From: UBA668 sp041918155
GTDB lineage: Bacteria; Actinomycetota; Acidimicrobiia; Acidimicrobiales; Ilumatobacteraceae
Length of the DNA stretch: 64,000 nt
NCBI GenBank assembly: GCA_041918155.1
Contig: JAYRWH010000068.1
Span: 28,445-92,444 of the forward strand
Direction of reading: 5' to 3'
The notes below the pieces were generated by a model. The model did no database searches and was not told the origin of the DNA. It saw only the letters and a list, made by a program, of their open reading frames with translations. The position numbers were made by a program, and so were the translations under genes. Shown here in pieces: positions 55,616-63,296 of the stretch (positions within the stretch are counted from its first letter, which is position 1; every line of letters begins with the position of its first letter).

Positions 55616-56326
55616 ATGCTGCCCCAGGAACGCGTCGACTTCCACTTCGACATCATGTGCCCGTGGGCGTACCGCACTTCGCTCTGGCTGCGCAATGTAC
55701 GCGATCAGCTGGGCCTCGCTGTCACGTGGCGTTTCTTCAGCCTGGAAGAGGTCAACCGCGGGGAGGGCAAGAAGCACCCGTGGGAGCGCGAATGGAGCTA
55801 CGGCTGGTCGATGATGCGCATCGGTGCGCTGCTGCGGCGCACCGACATGGGGCTGCTCGAGCTGTGGTATTCGCGGGCTGGCCACGCCTTGCACGTCGAG
55901 GGGCGCAAGCCGCACGATCCCGCCGTCGCCCGTGAACTGCTCGCGGACATCGGTGTCGATCCGGCCGTGGTCGATGCTGCCATCGCCGACGCCACGACCC
56001 ACGACGAGATCAAGGCCGAGCACGAGCGGGTGCTCGCGCTCGGCGGCTTCGGTGTACCGACGATGGTGTTCCCCGGCGACCATGCGCTGTACGGCCCGGT
56101 GCTGCTCGATGTGCCCGAGGGCGACGCGGCGGTGCGTCTGTGGCATGCCGTCACGGCCTGGATCGAGTTCCCCACGCTCTACGAACTGCAACGGCCCAAG
56201 ACGCTGGAGGCAAACATCCGCATCGGGGAGGCGTTCCGCCCCTACGTCGAGGGGCGTGATTGGGTGAGCATCAACCGCGGCACGGTGATTTCGATCGAGC
56301 TGCCGTCGCAGGGGCGGTCGCAATGA
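55616..56326 (+). CDS. DsbA-family oxidoreductase-like protein (CPWA motif)
   Basis: 236 residues. The thioredoxin-type start VDFHFDIMCPWAYRTSLWLRNVRDQ and the GGFGVPTMVF cis-Pro loop match the DsbA/HCCA isomerase/mycothiol-nitroreductase group, but the active-site CPWC is CPWA (Cys15, Ala18). With one Cys left it could act through a mixed disulfide, for example with mycothiol, or as an isomerase. It overlaps the TetR gene by 4 bp (ATGA). Confidence 0.85.
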   Translation: MLPQERVDFHFDIMCPWAYRTSLWLRNVRDQLGLAVTWRFFSLEEVNRGEGKKHPWEREWSYGWSMMRIGALLRRTDMGLLELWYSRAGHALHVEGRKPHDPAVARELLADIGVDPAVVDAAIADATTHDEIKAEHERVLALGGFGVPTMVFPGDHALYGPVLLDVPEGDAAVRLWHAVTAWIEFPTLYELQRPKTLEANIRIGEAFRPYVEGRDWVSINRGTVISIELPSQGRSQ

Positions 56327-56946
56327 GTTCGGACACCGCCGCCACTACTGGCGGTCCCGAGGTGCGCTCAGACGGGCGCCATGCCCGTCGCGACCGCAAC
56401 CGCCTCGCCGTCGTCGACGCGATGCTCGAGCTCTACAGCGAGGGTCGCTTCGACCCGTCTTCGGACGAGATCGCCGAACGTGCGGGCCTGTCGCCGCGCT
56501 CGCTGTTCCGCTACTTCGACGACATCGACGACCTCGTGCGGGCCGCGATCGCGCGCCAGTACGAGCGCGTCCGGCCGCTCGCCGAGATCGATCTCTCCAC
56601 CGAGGCCCCGCTGGCCGAGCGCGTCAGTCGCCTCGTGCGGTCGCGGCTGCGCACCTACGACGCGATCGCCGCGGCCGGCAAGGTGGCCCGCGCCCGCGCC
56701 CACGCCCAGCCGCTGGTGGCCGAACAGCTCACCCAGGCCCGCGCCCTGTGGCGGCGCCAGGTGGAACGCCTCTTCGCGCCCGAGCTGGCGGCCATGCCGG
56801 CGGCGCGCGCCGCGGGCGCGCTGGCCGTCGCCGACGTGCTCGCCTCGTTCGAGTCGGTGCAGCTGATGCGCGACGACCAGGCCCTCACCCGGGCTCGGAT
56901 CGAGGCCGCGCTCACCGAATCGCTCACCCGCCTGATGGAGGCCTGA
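56323..56946 (+). CDS. TetR family transcriptional regulator
   Basis: 207 residues from ATG 56323. HTH: DPSSDEIAERAGLSPRSLFRYFDDIDDLVRAAI is the TetR DNA-binding pattern; the ligand domain is Ala-rich. It overlaps the upstream gene (ATGA) and the next gene starts directly after its stop, so it lies within the operon it probably controls, together with the divergent sulfatase. Confidence 0.9.
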   Translation: MSSDTAATTGGPEVRSDGRHARRDRNRLAVVDAMLELYSEGRFDPSSDEIAERAGLSPRSLFRYFDDIDDLVRAAIARQYERVRPLAEIDLSTEAPLAERVSRLVRSRLRTYDAIAAAGKVARARAHAQPLVAEQLTQARALWRRQVERLFAPELAAMPAARAAGALAVADVLASFESVQLMRDDQALTRARIEAALTESLTRLMEA

Positions 56947-57768
56947 ATGCGTGTCACCCTGCTCGGTACCGGCAGCCCGATTCCCGACGCTCGCCGTGCC
57001 GGCCCGTCCACGCTCGTCACCGCTGACGGCCTGTGCGTCCTCGCCGACTGTGGCCGGGGTGTGTTGATGCGCCTCGTCGCCGCAGGTGTGCTGCCCCCGA
57101 TGCTGCACGGAATACTCATCACCCACCTGCACAGCGACCACATCACCGACCTCAGCGATGTCATCACCACCCGCTGGGTGATGAGCTCGGGGCCCAACCC
57201 GCTCACGGTCTTCGGCCCGCCCGGCACGGCCGAAGTGGTGGCTGCGACGCTCGCCGCCCTGGCGCCCGACATCCGCTACCGCATCGCCCACCACGACGAC
57301 CTCAACGAAGGCCCCGTCGTCACCGCCCGCGAGGTCGGCCCCGGCGATCGGTTCACCCTTGGCTCGGCCGACGTGGCGGTGGCTGCCACCGATCACCGCC
57401 CGGTCGAGCCCACCGTGGCCTTCCGCCTCGACGTGGGCGGCACGTCGGTGGTGCTCGGCGGCGACGGCGTGCCGTGTTCGGGCCTCGACGAGCTGTGCCG
57501 CGGCGCCGACGCTTACGTGCAGACGGTGCTGCGCGACGACCTCGTGCGGATGGTGCCGAGCGCCCGCTTTCAGGACATCCTCGACTATCACTCGACCGTG
57601 CAGCAGGCCGCCGAGACGGCCGCCCGCGCCGGCGTCGGCACGCTCGTGCTCACCCACTATGTGCCCTCGTTGCAGCCGGGCCAGGAGGACGAGTGGCGCG
57701 CGCTCGCCGCACCGCACTTCTCCGGCCCGGTCGTACTCGGCGACGACCTCACCGCGATCGACCTCTGA
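56947..57768 (+). CDS. MBL-fold metal-dependent hydrolase (RNase Z-like)
   Basis: 273 residues starting directly after the TetR stop. MBL motifs THLHSDH, then Asp and His of later motifs (VVLGGDG, LTHYVPSL). The start MRVTLLGTGSPIPDARRAGPSTLV is typical of the RNase Z/arylsulfatase-like subgroup (AtsA-type), so it may be a sulfatase or a lactonase rather than a tRNA enzyme. Four-Cys or metal-site residues appear complete. Confidence 0.85.
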   Translation: MRVTLLGTGSPIPDARRAGPSTLVTADGLCVLADCGRGVLMRLVAAGVLPPMLHGILITHLHSDHITDLSDVITTRWVMSSGPNPLTVFGPPGTAEVVAATLAALAPDIRYRIAHHDDLNEGPVVTAREVGPGDRFTLGSADVAVAATDHRPVEPTVAFRLDVGGTSVVLGGDGVPCSGLDELCRGADAYVQTVLRDDLVRMVPSARFQDILDYHSTVQQAAETAARAGVGTLVLTHYVPSLQPGQEDEWRALAAPHFSGPVVLGDDLTAIDL

Positions 57769-57806
57769 GCCCCGCGATCTATCGCACAAGAAGCCAAGGA
57801 GCACTC

Positions 57807-58742
57807 ATGCAGATCCTGCGCACCCCCGACGACCGCTTCACCGACCTGTCCGGCTTCGCGTTCACGCCGAACTACGCGGAGATCACGGCCGTGCCCGGAG
57901 ATCCCGCCGGCGGCACCCTGCGTGTGCACTACCTCGACGAGGGGCCCGCCGACGCGGCCCCGATCCTGCTGATGCACGGTGAGCCGTCGTGGTGCTACCT
58001 GTACCGGCACATGATCCCGATCCTCGCCGCGGCCGGCCATCGTGTGATCGCTCCCGACCTGGTGGGCTTCGGCCGCAGCGACAAGCCGGCCGAGCAGACC
58101 GACTACACGTACGCCCGTCATGTCGCGTGGATGAGCGAGTTGCTGTTCGACCGGCTCGACCTGCGCAACGCGACGTTCTTCGGGCAGGACTGGGGTGGCC
58201 TGGTGGGCCTGCGGCTGGTGGCCGCCGGGCCCGAGCGCTTCGAGCGCGTCGTGGTCGGCAACACGGCGCTGCCCGAGGGCCACGGCGCGATGAGTGAGGC
58301 CTTCGTCAAGTGGCAGCGCTTCTCGCGCGAGTCGCCGGTGTTCCCGATCGGCACGATCGTCAACGGCGGCAGCGCCACCGATCTGGCCCCCGAGGTGGTG
58401 GCCGCCTACGACGCCCCATTCCCCGACGACAGCTACAAGGCTGGTGCCCGGATCTTCCCGTCGCTCGTGCCCACCGTGGAGACCGATGCGGAGGTGCCGG
58501 AGAACCGGGCCGCCTGGGTGGTGCTCGAGCAGTTCACCAAGCCGTGGCTGTGCGCGTTCAGCGACCTCGATCCCGTCACCAAGGGTGGCGAGGGCCCGTT
58601 CATGCGCCGCATTCCCGGCGCCCAGGGCCAGCCGCACGTCACCATGACCGGAGGCGGGCACTTCCTTCAGGAGGATCTCGGCCCCGAACTGGCGGAGGTG
58701 ATCCTGGCGTTCATCAAGCTGACGCGCCAGGCTGGTGCCTGA
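57807..58742 (+). CDS. haloalkane dehalogenase
   Basis: 311 residues from ATG 57807 with AAGGAG-like AAGGA upstream. An alpha/beta hydrolase with nucleophile Asp128 in FGQDWGG and the adjacent Trp129 for halide binding, Glu59 in HGEPSW, acid Asp253 in FSDLDPVT, and His285 in GGGHFLQED. The layout (Asp-Trp, Glu in HGEP, acid in SDxDP) fits HLD subfamily I (DhlA/DmmA-like). It hydrolyses a carbon-halogen bond to an alcohol. Followed by 1-bp overlaps with the next genes. Confidence 0.9.
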   Translation: MQILRTPDDRFTDLSGFAFTPNYAEITAVPGDPAGGTLRVHYLDEGPADAAPILLMHGEPSWCYLYRHMIPILAAAGHRVIAPDLVGFGRSDKPAEQTDYTYARHVAWMSELLFDRLDLRNATFFGQDWGGLVGLRLVAAGPERFERVVVGNTALPEGHGAMSEAFVKWQRFSRESPVFPIGTIVNGGSATDLAPEVVAAYDAPFPDDSYKAGARIFPSLVPTVETDAEVPENRAAWVVLEQFTKPWLCAFSDLDPVTKGGEGPFMRRIPGAQGQPHVTMTGGGHFLQEDLGPELAEVILAFIKLTRQAGA

Positions 58743-59149
58743 TGTACGGCACCATCCGCCACGAGATCCGCATTCACCGCCCCGCCGCAGCGGTGTGGGA
58801 GCTCGCGGGCGACGCCTCACAGCTGCACAAATGGTTCCCCGGGATCGTGAGCTGCACGGTGGAGGGCAACCTGCGCACGATCGTCACCGGCGCGGGCATT
58901 CCCATGCCCGAGGAGATCCTGATCTGCGACGACACCCAGCGCCGGTTCCAGTACCAGCTGAAGGTGCCGATGTTCAAGCACCACCGGGGCACGATCGACG
59001 TCATCGACCTACACGACGGGACTTGCCTCGTCGTGTACTCCACCGAGGCCGACCCGCGGGCGATGGCGCTCGTGATCGGCGGCGGTACGGCCGGTGCCTT
59101 GCGTGAGCTGAAGCGCCAAATGGAAGCACCTTCGGAAAGGGTCACCTGA
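58742..59149 (+). CDS. SRPBCC (START-like) family protein
   Basis: 135 residues from ATG 58742, overlapping the dehalogenase stop (TGATG). The pattern IRHEIRIHRPAAAVWELAGDASQLHKWFPGI and GTCLVVYSTEADPRAMAL match polyketide-cyclase-type SRPBCC. Ligand unknown; its place between a dehalogenase and a sulfatase suggests it binds an intermediate of the same pathway. Confidence 0.85.
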   Translation: MYGTIRHEIRIHRPAAAVWELAGDASQLHKWFPGIVSCTVEGNLRTIVTGAGIPMPEEILICDDTQRRFQYQLKVPMFKHHRGTIDVIDLHDGTCLVVYSTEADPRAMALVIGGGTAGALRELKRQMEAPSERVT

Positions 59150-60693
59150 TGGGCCGCAAGATCCTGTTCATCACCACCGACCAGCAGCGCTACGACACGC
59201 TCGGCTGCAACGGCGGCACGATCGCGCGCACACCCGTGGTCGACGGACTGGCCGCGCAGGGCGTGCGCTACGAGCGTCTGCACCCCCAGAGCGTGGTGTG
59301 CATGCCGTCGCGCAGCACGATGCTCACCGGCCAGCACGTCAGCACGCACGGCGTGTGGATGAACGGCGTGCCGCTCCCCGAGGACGCCCCTTCGGTGGCC
59401 GAGGTGCTGCACGATGCCGGCTATCGCACGGCGATCATCGGCAAGCCCCACTTCGAACCGTTCCTCGATCCCTTCGCCCGCTTCGCGGAGAACTCGTTCG
59501 CGATGAACGGCACGTTCGGCCCCCACCGCGGCTTCGAGCACTTCGAGTCGGCCACCCATGGGGCCATCGGCCCGCTGCACTACGCGCGCTGGCTGCTCAG
59601 CAACCACCCGGAAGCCGTAGGCATGTTCTACCCGGTGCTCGACAGCAGCCTGGAGGTCAACGCACTCGGGGGCGGCGACACCGGCGCACCGCAGGCGTGG
59701 GTCAACAACATCCCGCGCGAGTGGTACCACACCGATTGGGTGGCCGACCGCACGATCGCCTGGCTCGACTCGCTCGCGGCCGAGGACGACTGGTTCTGCT
59801 GGATGAGCTTCCCTGATCCCCACCACCCGTGGGATCCGCCCAAGAGCGAGGTCGGACGCATCGACTGGCGAGACGTGCCCCTGCCCGCGGGCTACATCGA
59901 GGATGCCTCCGAGCGCGAGCGAGTGCTCGACGGCAAACCGCGCCACTGGCGGGCCTGGTACGACGGGCGGCTGGTCAGCAACTACGAAGCCCCGTTGTCG
60001 TGGGTGCCCGCGACCCTCACCGCCGATCAGGTTCGAGAAGTGAACGCGCTGAACGCGGTCGAGTGCGAGCTGATTGACGAGGCCATCGGCCGAGTGCTGG
60101 CCAGCATCCGCGCGAGGGGCTGGGACGATGATGTCGACATCGTGTTCACCACCGACCACGGCGAGTTCCAGGGCGATTTCGGGCTGCTCTTCAAGGGTCC
60201 GTACCACGTGGATGCGCTGATGCGCTTGCCGCTCATCTGGCGCCCCGCGCCCTCGTCGCGCGCTGCCGGGGACGCCCCGGCGACGGTGACCAGGCCGGTC
60301 GGACATGTGGATCTGGCACCGACTTTCTGTACTATCGCCGGCGTGGCGGTACCTCAGTGGATGGAAGGCAAACCTTTGCCGGTCGACGACTCCGATGCGT
60401 TCGCGCGTGGCTTCGAGCGCGTGTTGACGGAGTGGGACAGCGACCTGTTCGGGATCGGCGTTCACCTGCGCACGATCACCCGCGACAGATTCGTCTGCAC
60501 GACCTACCAGCCCGGCACGTCGCACGACGGCAGCGAGGGTGAGTTGTACGACCTCACCGACGACCCCCTGCAGCGGGTGAACCGCTGGGACGATCCGGCG
60601 TACGCCACGTTGCGCACCGATCTGGTGGCCGACCTGTGGGATCACCAGCCGCCGATGCGGCAGCCACTGCTCGGGGTGGAGGCCCCGGTTTGA
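59149..60693 (+). CDS. sulfatase (FGly type)
   Basis: 514 residues, overlapping the SRPBCC stop by 1 bp. Cys51 in VVCMPSRSTMLTG (C-x-P-S-R) is the FGly precursor, and TTDQQRYDTLGC carries the metal Asp. It lacks the long C-terminal region of the first sulfatase, so it belongs to a different subfamily (choline-sulfatase/arylsulfatase A-like). Substrate unknown. Overlaps the next gene by TTGA. Confidence 0.92.
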   Translation: MGRKILFITTDQQRYDTLGCNGGTIARTPVVDGLAAQGVRYERLHPQSVVCMPSRSTMLTGQHVSTHGVWMNGVPLPEDAPSVAEVLHDAGYRTAIIGKPHFEPFLDPFARFAENSFAMNGTFGPHRGFEHFESATHGAIGPLHYARWLLSNHPEAVGMFYPVLDSSLEVNALGGGDTGAPQAWVNNIPREWYHTDWVADRTIAWLDSLAAEDDWFCWMSFPDPHHPWDPPKSEVGRIDWRDVPLPAGYIEDASERERVLDGKPRHWRAWYDGRLVSNYEAPLSWVPATLTADQVREVNALNAVECELIDEAIGRVLASIRARGWDDDVDIVFTTDHGEFQGDFGLLFKGPYHVDALMRLPLIWRPAPSSRAAGDAPATVTRPVGHVDLAPTFCTIAGVAVPQWMEGKPLPVDDSDAFARGFERVLTEWDSDLFGIGVHLRTITRDRFVCTTYQPGTSHDGSEGELYDLTDDPLQRVNRWDDPAYATLRTDLVADLWDHQPPMRQPLLGVEAPV

Positions 60694-61967
60694 GCACTCC
60701 GCGCGGGTACTGGCCGAGCAAATGGCCAGGTGAGGACGGCGGTCCGCAACGTCGGCAGGTTCCCGCGGACGGCGGGGGCCTCGGCCTGCGCGCTCTCGGT
60801 GGCGGCGAGCTTTCGGTCACCCACCGCGCGGGTAGCAATGCAGGTGTGGCCACGATGGTCGTGCTGCGCGACCCGGGTGAGGTCTATCTGCTCTGTCACA
60901 CCGGCGGCGACGACGCCGTCAGCTGGGTGGAACAGATCGATCCGGTCACGCTGCGCACTCTGCGTCGCTCGCCGTCGCTGGAGGGTGGCCCCACCTGGCC
61001 GGGTGGCCTGGCCTGCCACGCCAACGGCAGCATCTATGTGGTGTTCGGCCAGCACGCACACCGGCTGAGCGCCGATCTCGACGTGATCGCAACCACCCGC
61101 CTGCCGCGCGCGCGCCCGTACAACAGCTTCGTGATCCTGCCCGACGGACATCTCGCGGCAAAGGATTTCGGTGGCCTGCGCCCGGGCCAGGACGAGCCCG
61201 ACGGCTATGAGGGCACCGAGGTCGTGGTGCTCGAACCCGAGAGCTTGCAGGTCGTCGCTCGCCGCCTCGTGCCCGAGCCGTCGATCGCCCGCCTCAGCGC
61301 CGACGGCGGCGACATCTATGTCGTCGGCGACTCCAGCCTGTGGCGGGTGCAGTGGGGCCATGGCGCACTCACGCTCGATTCGGGCTACCGGGCGCTCTAC
61401 CGCACGATGCCGGGTCAGACGTACGGCTGGGATCCGGTGTTGGAGAGCGGCGCGGCGTGGTTCCACGACAATGGCGCGGGCACCGAGCGCTTCACCGGCA
61501 CCTTGCGCGGGCTGGGCCTCAGCGCCGCCCCGTCGCACCTGGTGCACGTGCACCTCGCCACCGGTGAGGTGACGATGTCGGAGATCTGTGGCCTGCCCGG
61601 TGGTGTCGTCGCCAACCCGCCCGTGATCGATCCCGTACGCCGTGTCGCCGTCGCCTACGACAGCGGTAACGGCGTGGTCACCGGCTACCGCATCGACCCC
61701 CGCGGGGTCACGTCGCGTCTGTGGACGCGCGAGCTGAACCACGCCGCCCACCCGCTGCGCTTTGATTCCGGCGAGCTGGTGCTGTGCGATTACGACCTGG
61801 AGCGACGCGTCGAGCAGGTGGTGGTCATCGACATCGAGACCGGGCAGGAGTTCGCCCGTGCCGACACGGGCAGCCCGGTGCAGTCGGTGCTGTTCCCGGC
61901 CCCCGGGTTCGGCCGCGACTTCTACCTCTGCTCGTTCACGACGGTGACGCGCTTCGCCGCCGACTGA
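60690..61967 (+). CDS. beta-propeller protein (SMP-30/YVTN-like), unknown function
   Basis: 425 residues. TTG 60690 (LSTPRGYWPSK) overlaps the sulfatase stop by 4 bp, which fits the operon's pattern; no better start exists. The repeats (for example GEVYLLCHTGGDDAVSWVEQIDP, GSIYVVFGQHAHRLSAD, GDIYVVGDSSLWRVQWG, RRVAVAYDSGNGVVTGYRIDP) look like blades of a six- or seven-bladed propeller. No signal peptide seen. Could be a lactonase or a scaffold. Last gene of the operon. Confidence 0.7.
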   Translation: MSTPRGYWPSKWPGEDGGPQRRQVPADGGGLGLRALGGGELSVTHRAGSNAGVATMVVLRDPGEVYLLCHTGGDDAVSWVEQIDPVTLRTLRRSPSLEGGPTWPGGLACHANGSIYVVFGQHAHRLSADLDVIATTRLPRARPYNSFVILPDGHLAAKDFGGLRPGQDEPDGYEGTEVVVLEPESLQVVARRLVPEPSIARLSADGGDIYVVGDSSLWRVQWGHGALTLDSGYRALYRTMPGQTYGWDPVLESGAAWFHDNGAGTERFTGTLRGLGLSAAPSHLVHVHLATGEVTMSEICGLPGGVVANPPVIDPVRRVAVAYDSGNGVVTGYRIDPRGVTSRLWTRELNHAAHPLRFDSGELVLCDYDLERRVEQVVVIDIETGQEFARADTGSPVQSVLFPAPGFGRDFYLCSFTTVTRFAAD

Positions 61968-61984
61968 CCCGCTGCGGCGGTCGG

Positions 61985-62644
61985 TCAGCCGGCTTCGCGG
62001 CGGCGGCGCTCATCGGCGGGTCGGCTGGCGAGGCGCAGGAATGTACGGCCGCTGCCGCTGGCGTGAGCAGGGTCGTGGCGCGCCGGCATCGACAACATCC
62101 ACACCAGCACGACGCTGATCAGCTCGGGCAGGTGCGATGTCTCGTTCACGAGGGGGATGGTGCCGCTGGCGATATCGGAGATGGCGGTCACCATCAGCGC
62201 GCCGGCGAGCATCGCCGCCACAGGGAGGACGGTACGGGCGCGGGCAGGACGCACGGCGACCACGAGGAGCGCGACTGCGTAGGCGACGCTGAACGCGCCG
62301 AGGTGGCGCGCATCGTGGGCGTTGGCCTCGCCCTTGCCGAGCAGGAGGGCGGGGACCGCGGTCATCGCGATCTCGGCAGCCACCACCACGAGCAGGGCGC
62401 GCACGATGCTCCACTTGCCGGCGCGGTCGAGCAGGGCGTTGGCCTTGGCGACACGGCGGGAGAGGTCAGGCATCGGCGCGGCGACGTGAAGGCTCAACCG
62501 CCGCCGGCTGCCATCGACGGCGGCGGCGAATGTGCTGCAAGCCACGCAGCGGGCGAGGTGGGCGTCGAGTAGTCGCTCGTCGATCGCAGGGTCTTCCCCG
62601 TCTGCCCTGGCCGACACGGCCTCTTGCCACTGCGCGCAGTCCAT
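61985..62644 (-). CDS. zinc-finger (ZAS-type) membrane anti-sigma factor
   Basis: 219 residues. An N-terminal HxxxCxxC (HLARCVACSTF) zinc motif in an acidic helical domain with an upstream Cys (DCAQWQEA), then four to five membrane segments (WSIVRALLVVVAAEIAMTAV, LGAFSVAYAVALLVVAV and others). Typical ZAS proteins bind and hold an ECF sigma factor. It is encoded divergently from an ECF sigma gene, which is its likely partner. Confidence 0.85.
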   Translation of the reverse strand: MDCAQWQEAVSARADGEDPAIDERLLDAHLARCVACSTFAAAVDGSRRRLSLHVAAPMPDLSRRVAKANALLDRAGKWSIVRALLVVVAAEIAMTAVPALLLGKGEANAHDARHLGAFSVAYAVALLVVAVRPARARTVLPVAAMLAGALMVTAISDIASGTIPLVNETSHLPELISVVLVWMLSMPARHDPAHASGSGRTFLRLASRPADERRRREAG

Positions 62645-62675
62645 ACAGAGAACAGGTCGCCCGACGGGCTCGTTC

Positions 62676-62703
62676 GGTTCCCGATACTTGGTTCCGGGTA
62701 CTT
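62676..62703. promoter_or_regulatory. two tandem 14-bp repeats upstream of the ECF sigma gene
   Basis: GGTTCCCGATACTT (62676-62689) is followed directly by GGTTCCGGGTACTT (62690-62703), 12 of 14 identical, and a partial third similar stretch. They lie in the 93-bp divergent gap between the anti-sigma and ECF sigma genes. The GGTTCC element resembles an ECF-type -35 region, so autoregulation is possible. Confidence 0.5.
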
Positions 62704-62737
62704 GGATTCAGCGGGTACGGCTTGGCAGACTGGAGTC

Positions 62738-63262
62738 GTGTTCGGGGCGGATCCGCTGCGGGCGCTGCTCGACGCGGCGCGGGAAGGTGACGATCACGCC
62801 GTGCGTGAGTTCGTGCGCCAGACCCAGCCCCTCGTGTGGCGCCTGTGCAGTGTGCTCGGGTCGCCCGGCGAGGAAGAAGACCTCGTGCAGGAGACCTACC
62901 TCCGCGCCCTGCGTTCGCTCGATTCGTACCGGGGTGACGCTCCGGCCCGTTCGTGGCTGCTGTCCATCGCCCGGCATGTGTGCGCCGACCATGTGCGCCG
63001 CCGTACCCGCCAGCGGCGTCTGGTCGACCGTCTCACCCGCACCACGGCCACCGACCTGCCGCCGCACCCGGAGTCCGCGCACCAACTGCTCACCGGCCTG
63101 CTGCCCGAGCAGCGCGAGGCGTTCGAGCTCACCCAGCTCGTCGGCCTGTCGTACGAAGAGGCGGCGGTCACCATCGGCTGCCCGATCGGCACGGTGCGCT
63201 CTCGAGTGGCGCGGGCACGGGCAACGTTGCTCGATGCCGTACGCGCCACCGACGCCGTCTGA
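62738..63262 (+). CDS. ECF-type sigma factor
   Basis: 174 residues from GTG 62738 (VFGADPLRALLDAAREGD). Region 2: EDLVQETYLRALRSLDSYRG and RSWLLSIARHVCADHVRRR; region 4: LLPEQREAFELTQLVGLSYEEAAVTIGCPIGTVRSRVARARATL. No extracytoplasmic part. Its divergent neighbour is a ZAS anti-sigma, giving a classical signalling pair. Confidence 0.92.
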   Translation: MFGADPLRALLDAAREGDDHAVREFVRQTQPLVWRLCSVLGSPGEEEDLVQETYLRALRSLDSYRGDAPARSWLLSIARHVCADHVRRRTRQRRLVDRLTRTTATDLPPHPESAHQLLTGLLPEQREAFELTQLVGLSYEEAAVTIGCPIGTVRSRVARARATLLDAVRATDAV

Positions 63263-63284
63263 GCCTCGCCTGCTCCGTGGCGCG

Positions 63285-63290
63285 TAGGCT
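63285..63290 (+). promoter_or_regulatory. TAGGCT -10 element of the ThDP enzyme gene (leaderless)
   Basis: TAGGCT lies 6 bp before GTG 63297 and supports that start. Confidence 0.6.
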
Positions 63291-63296
63291 CGCCCC

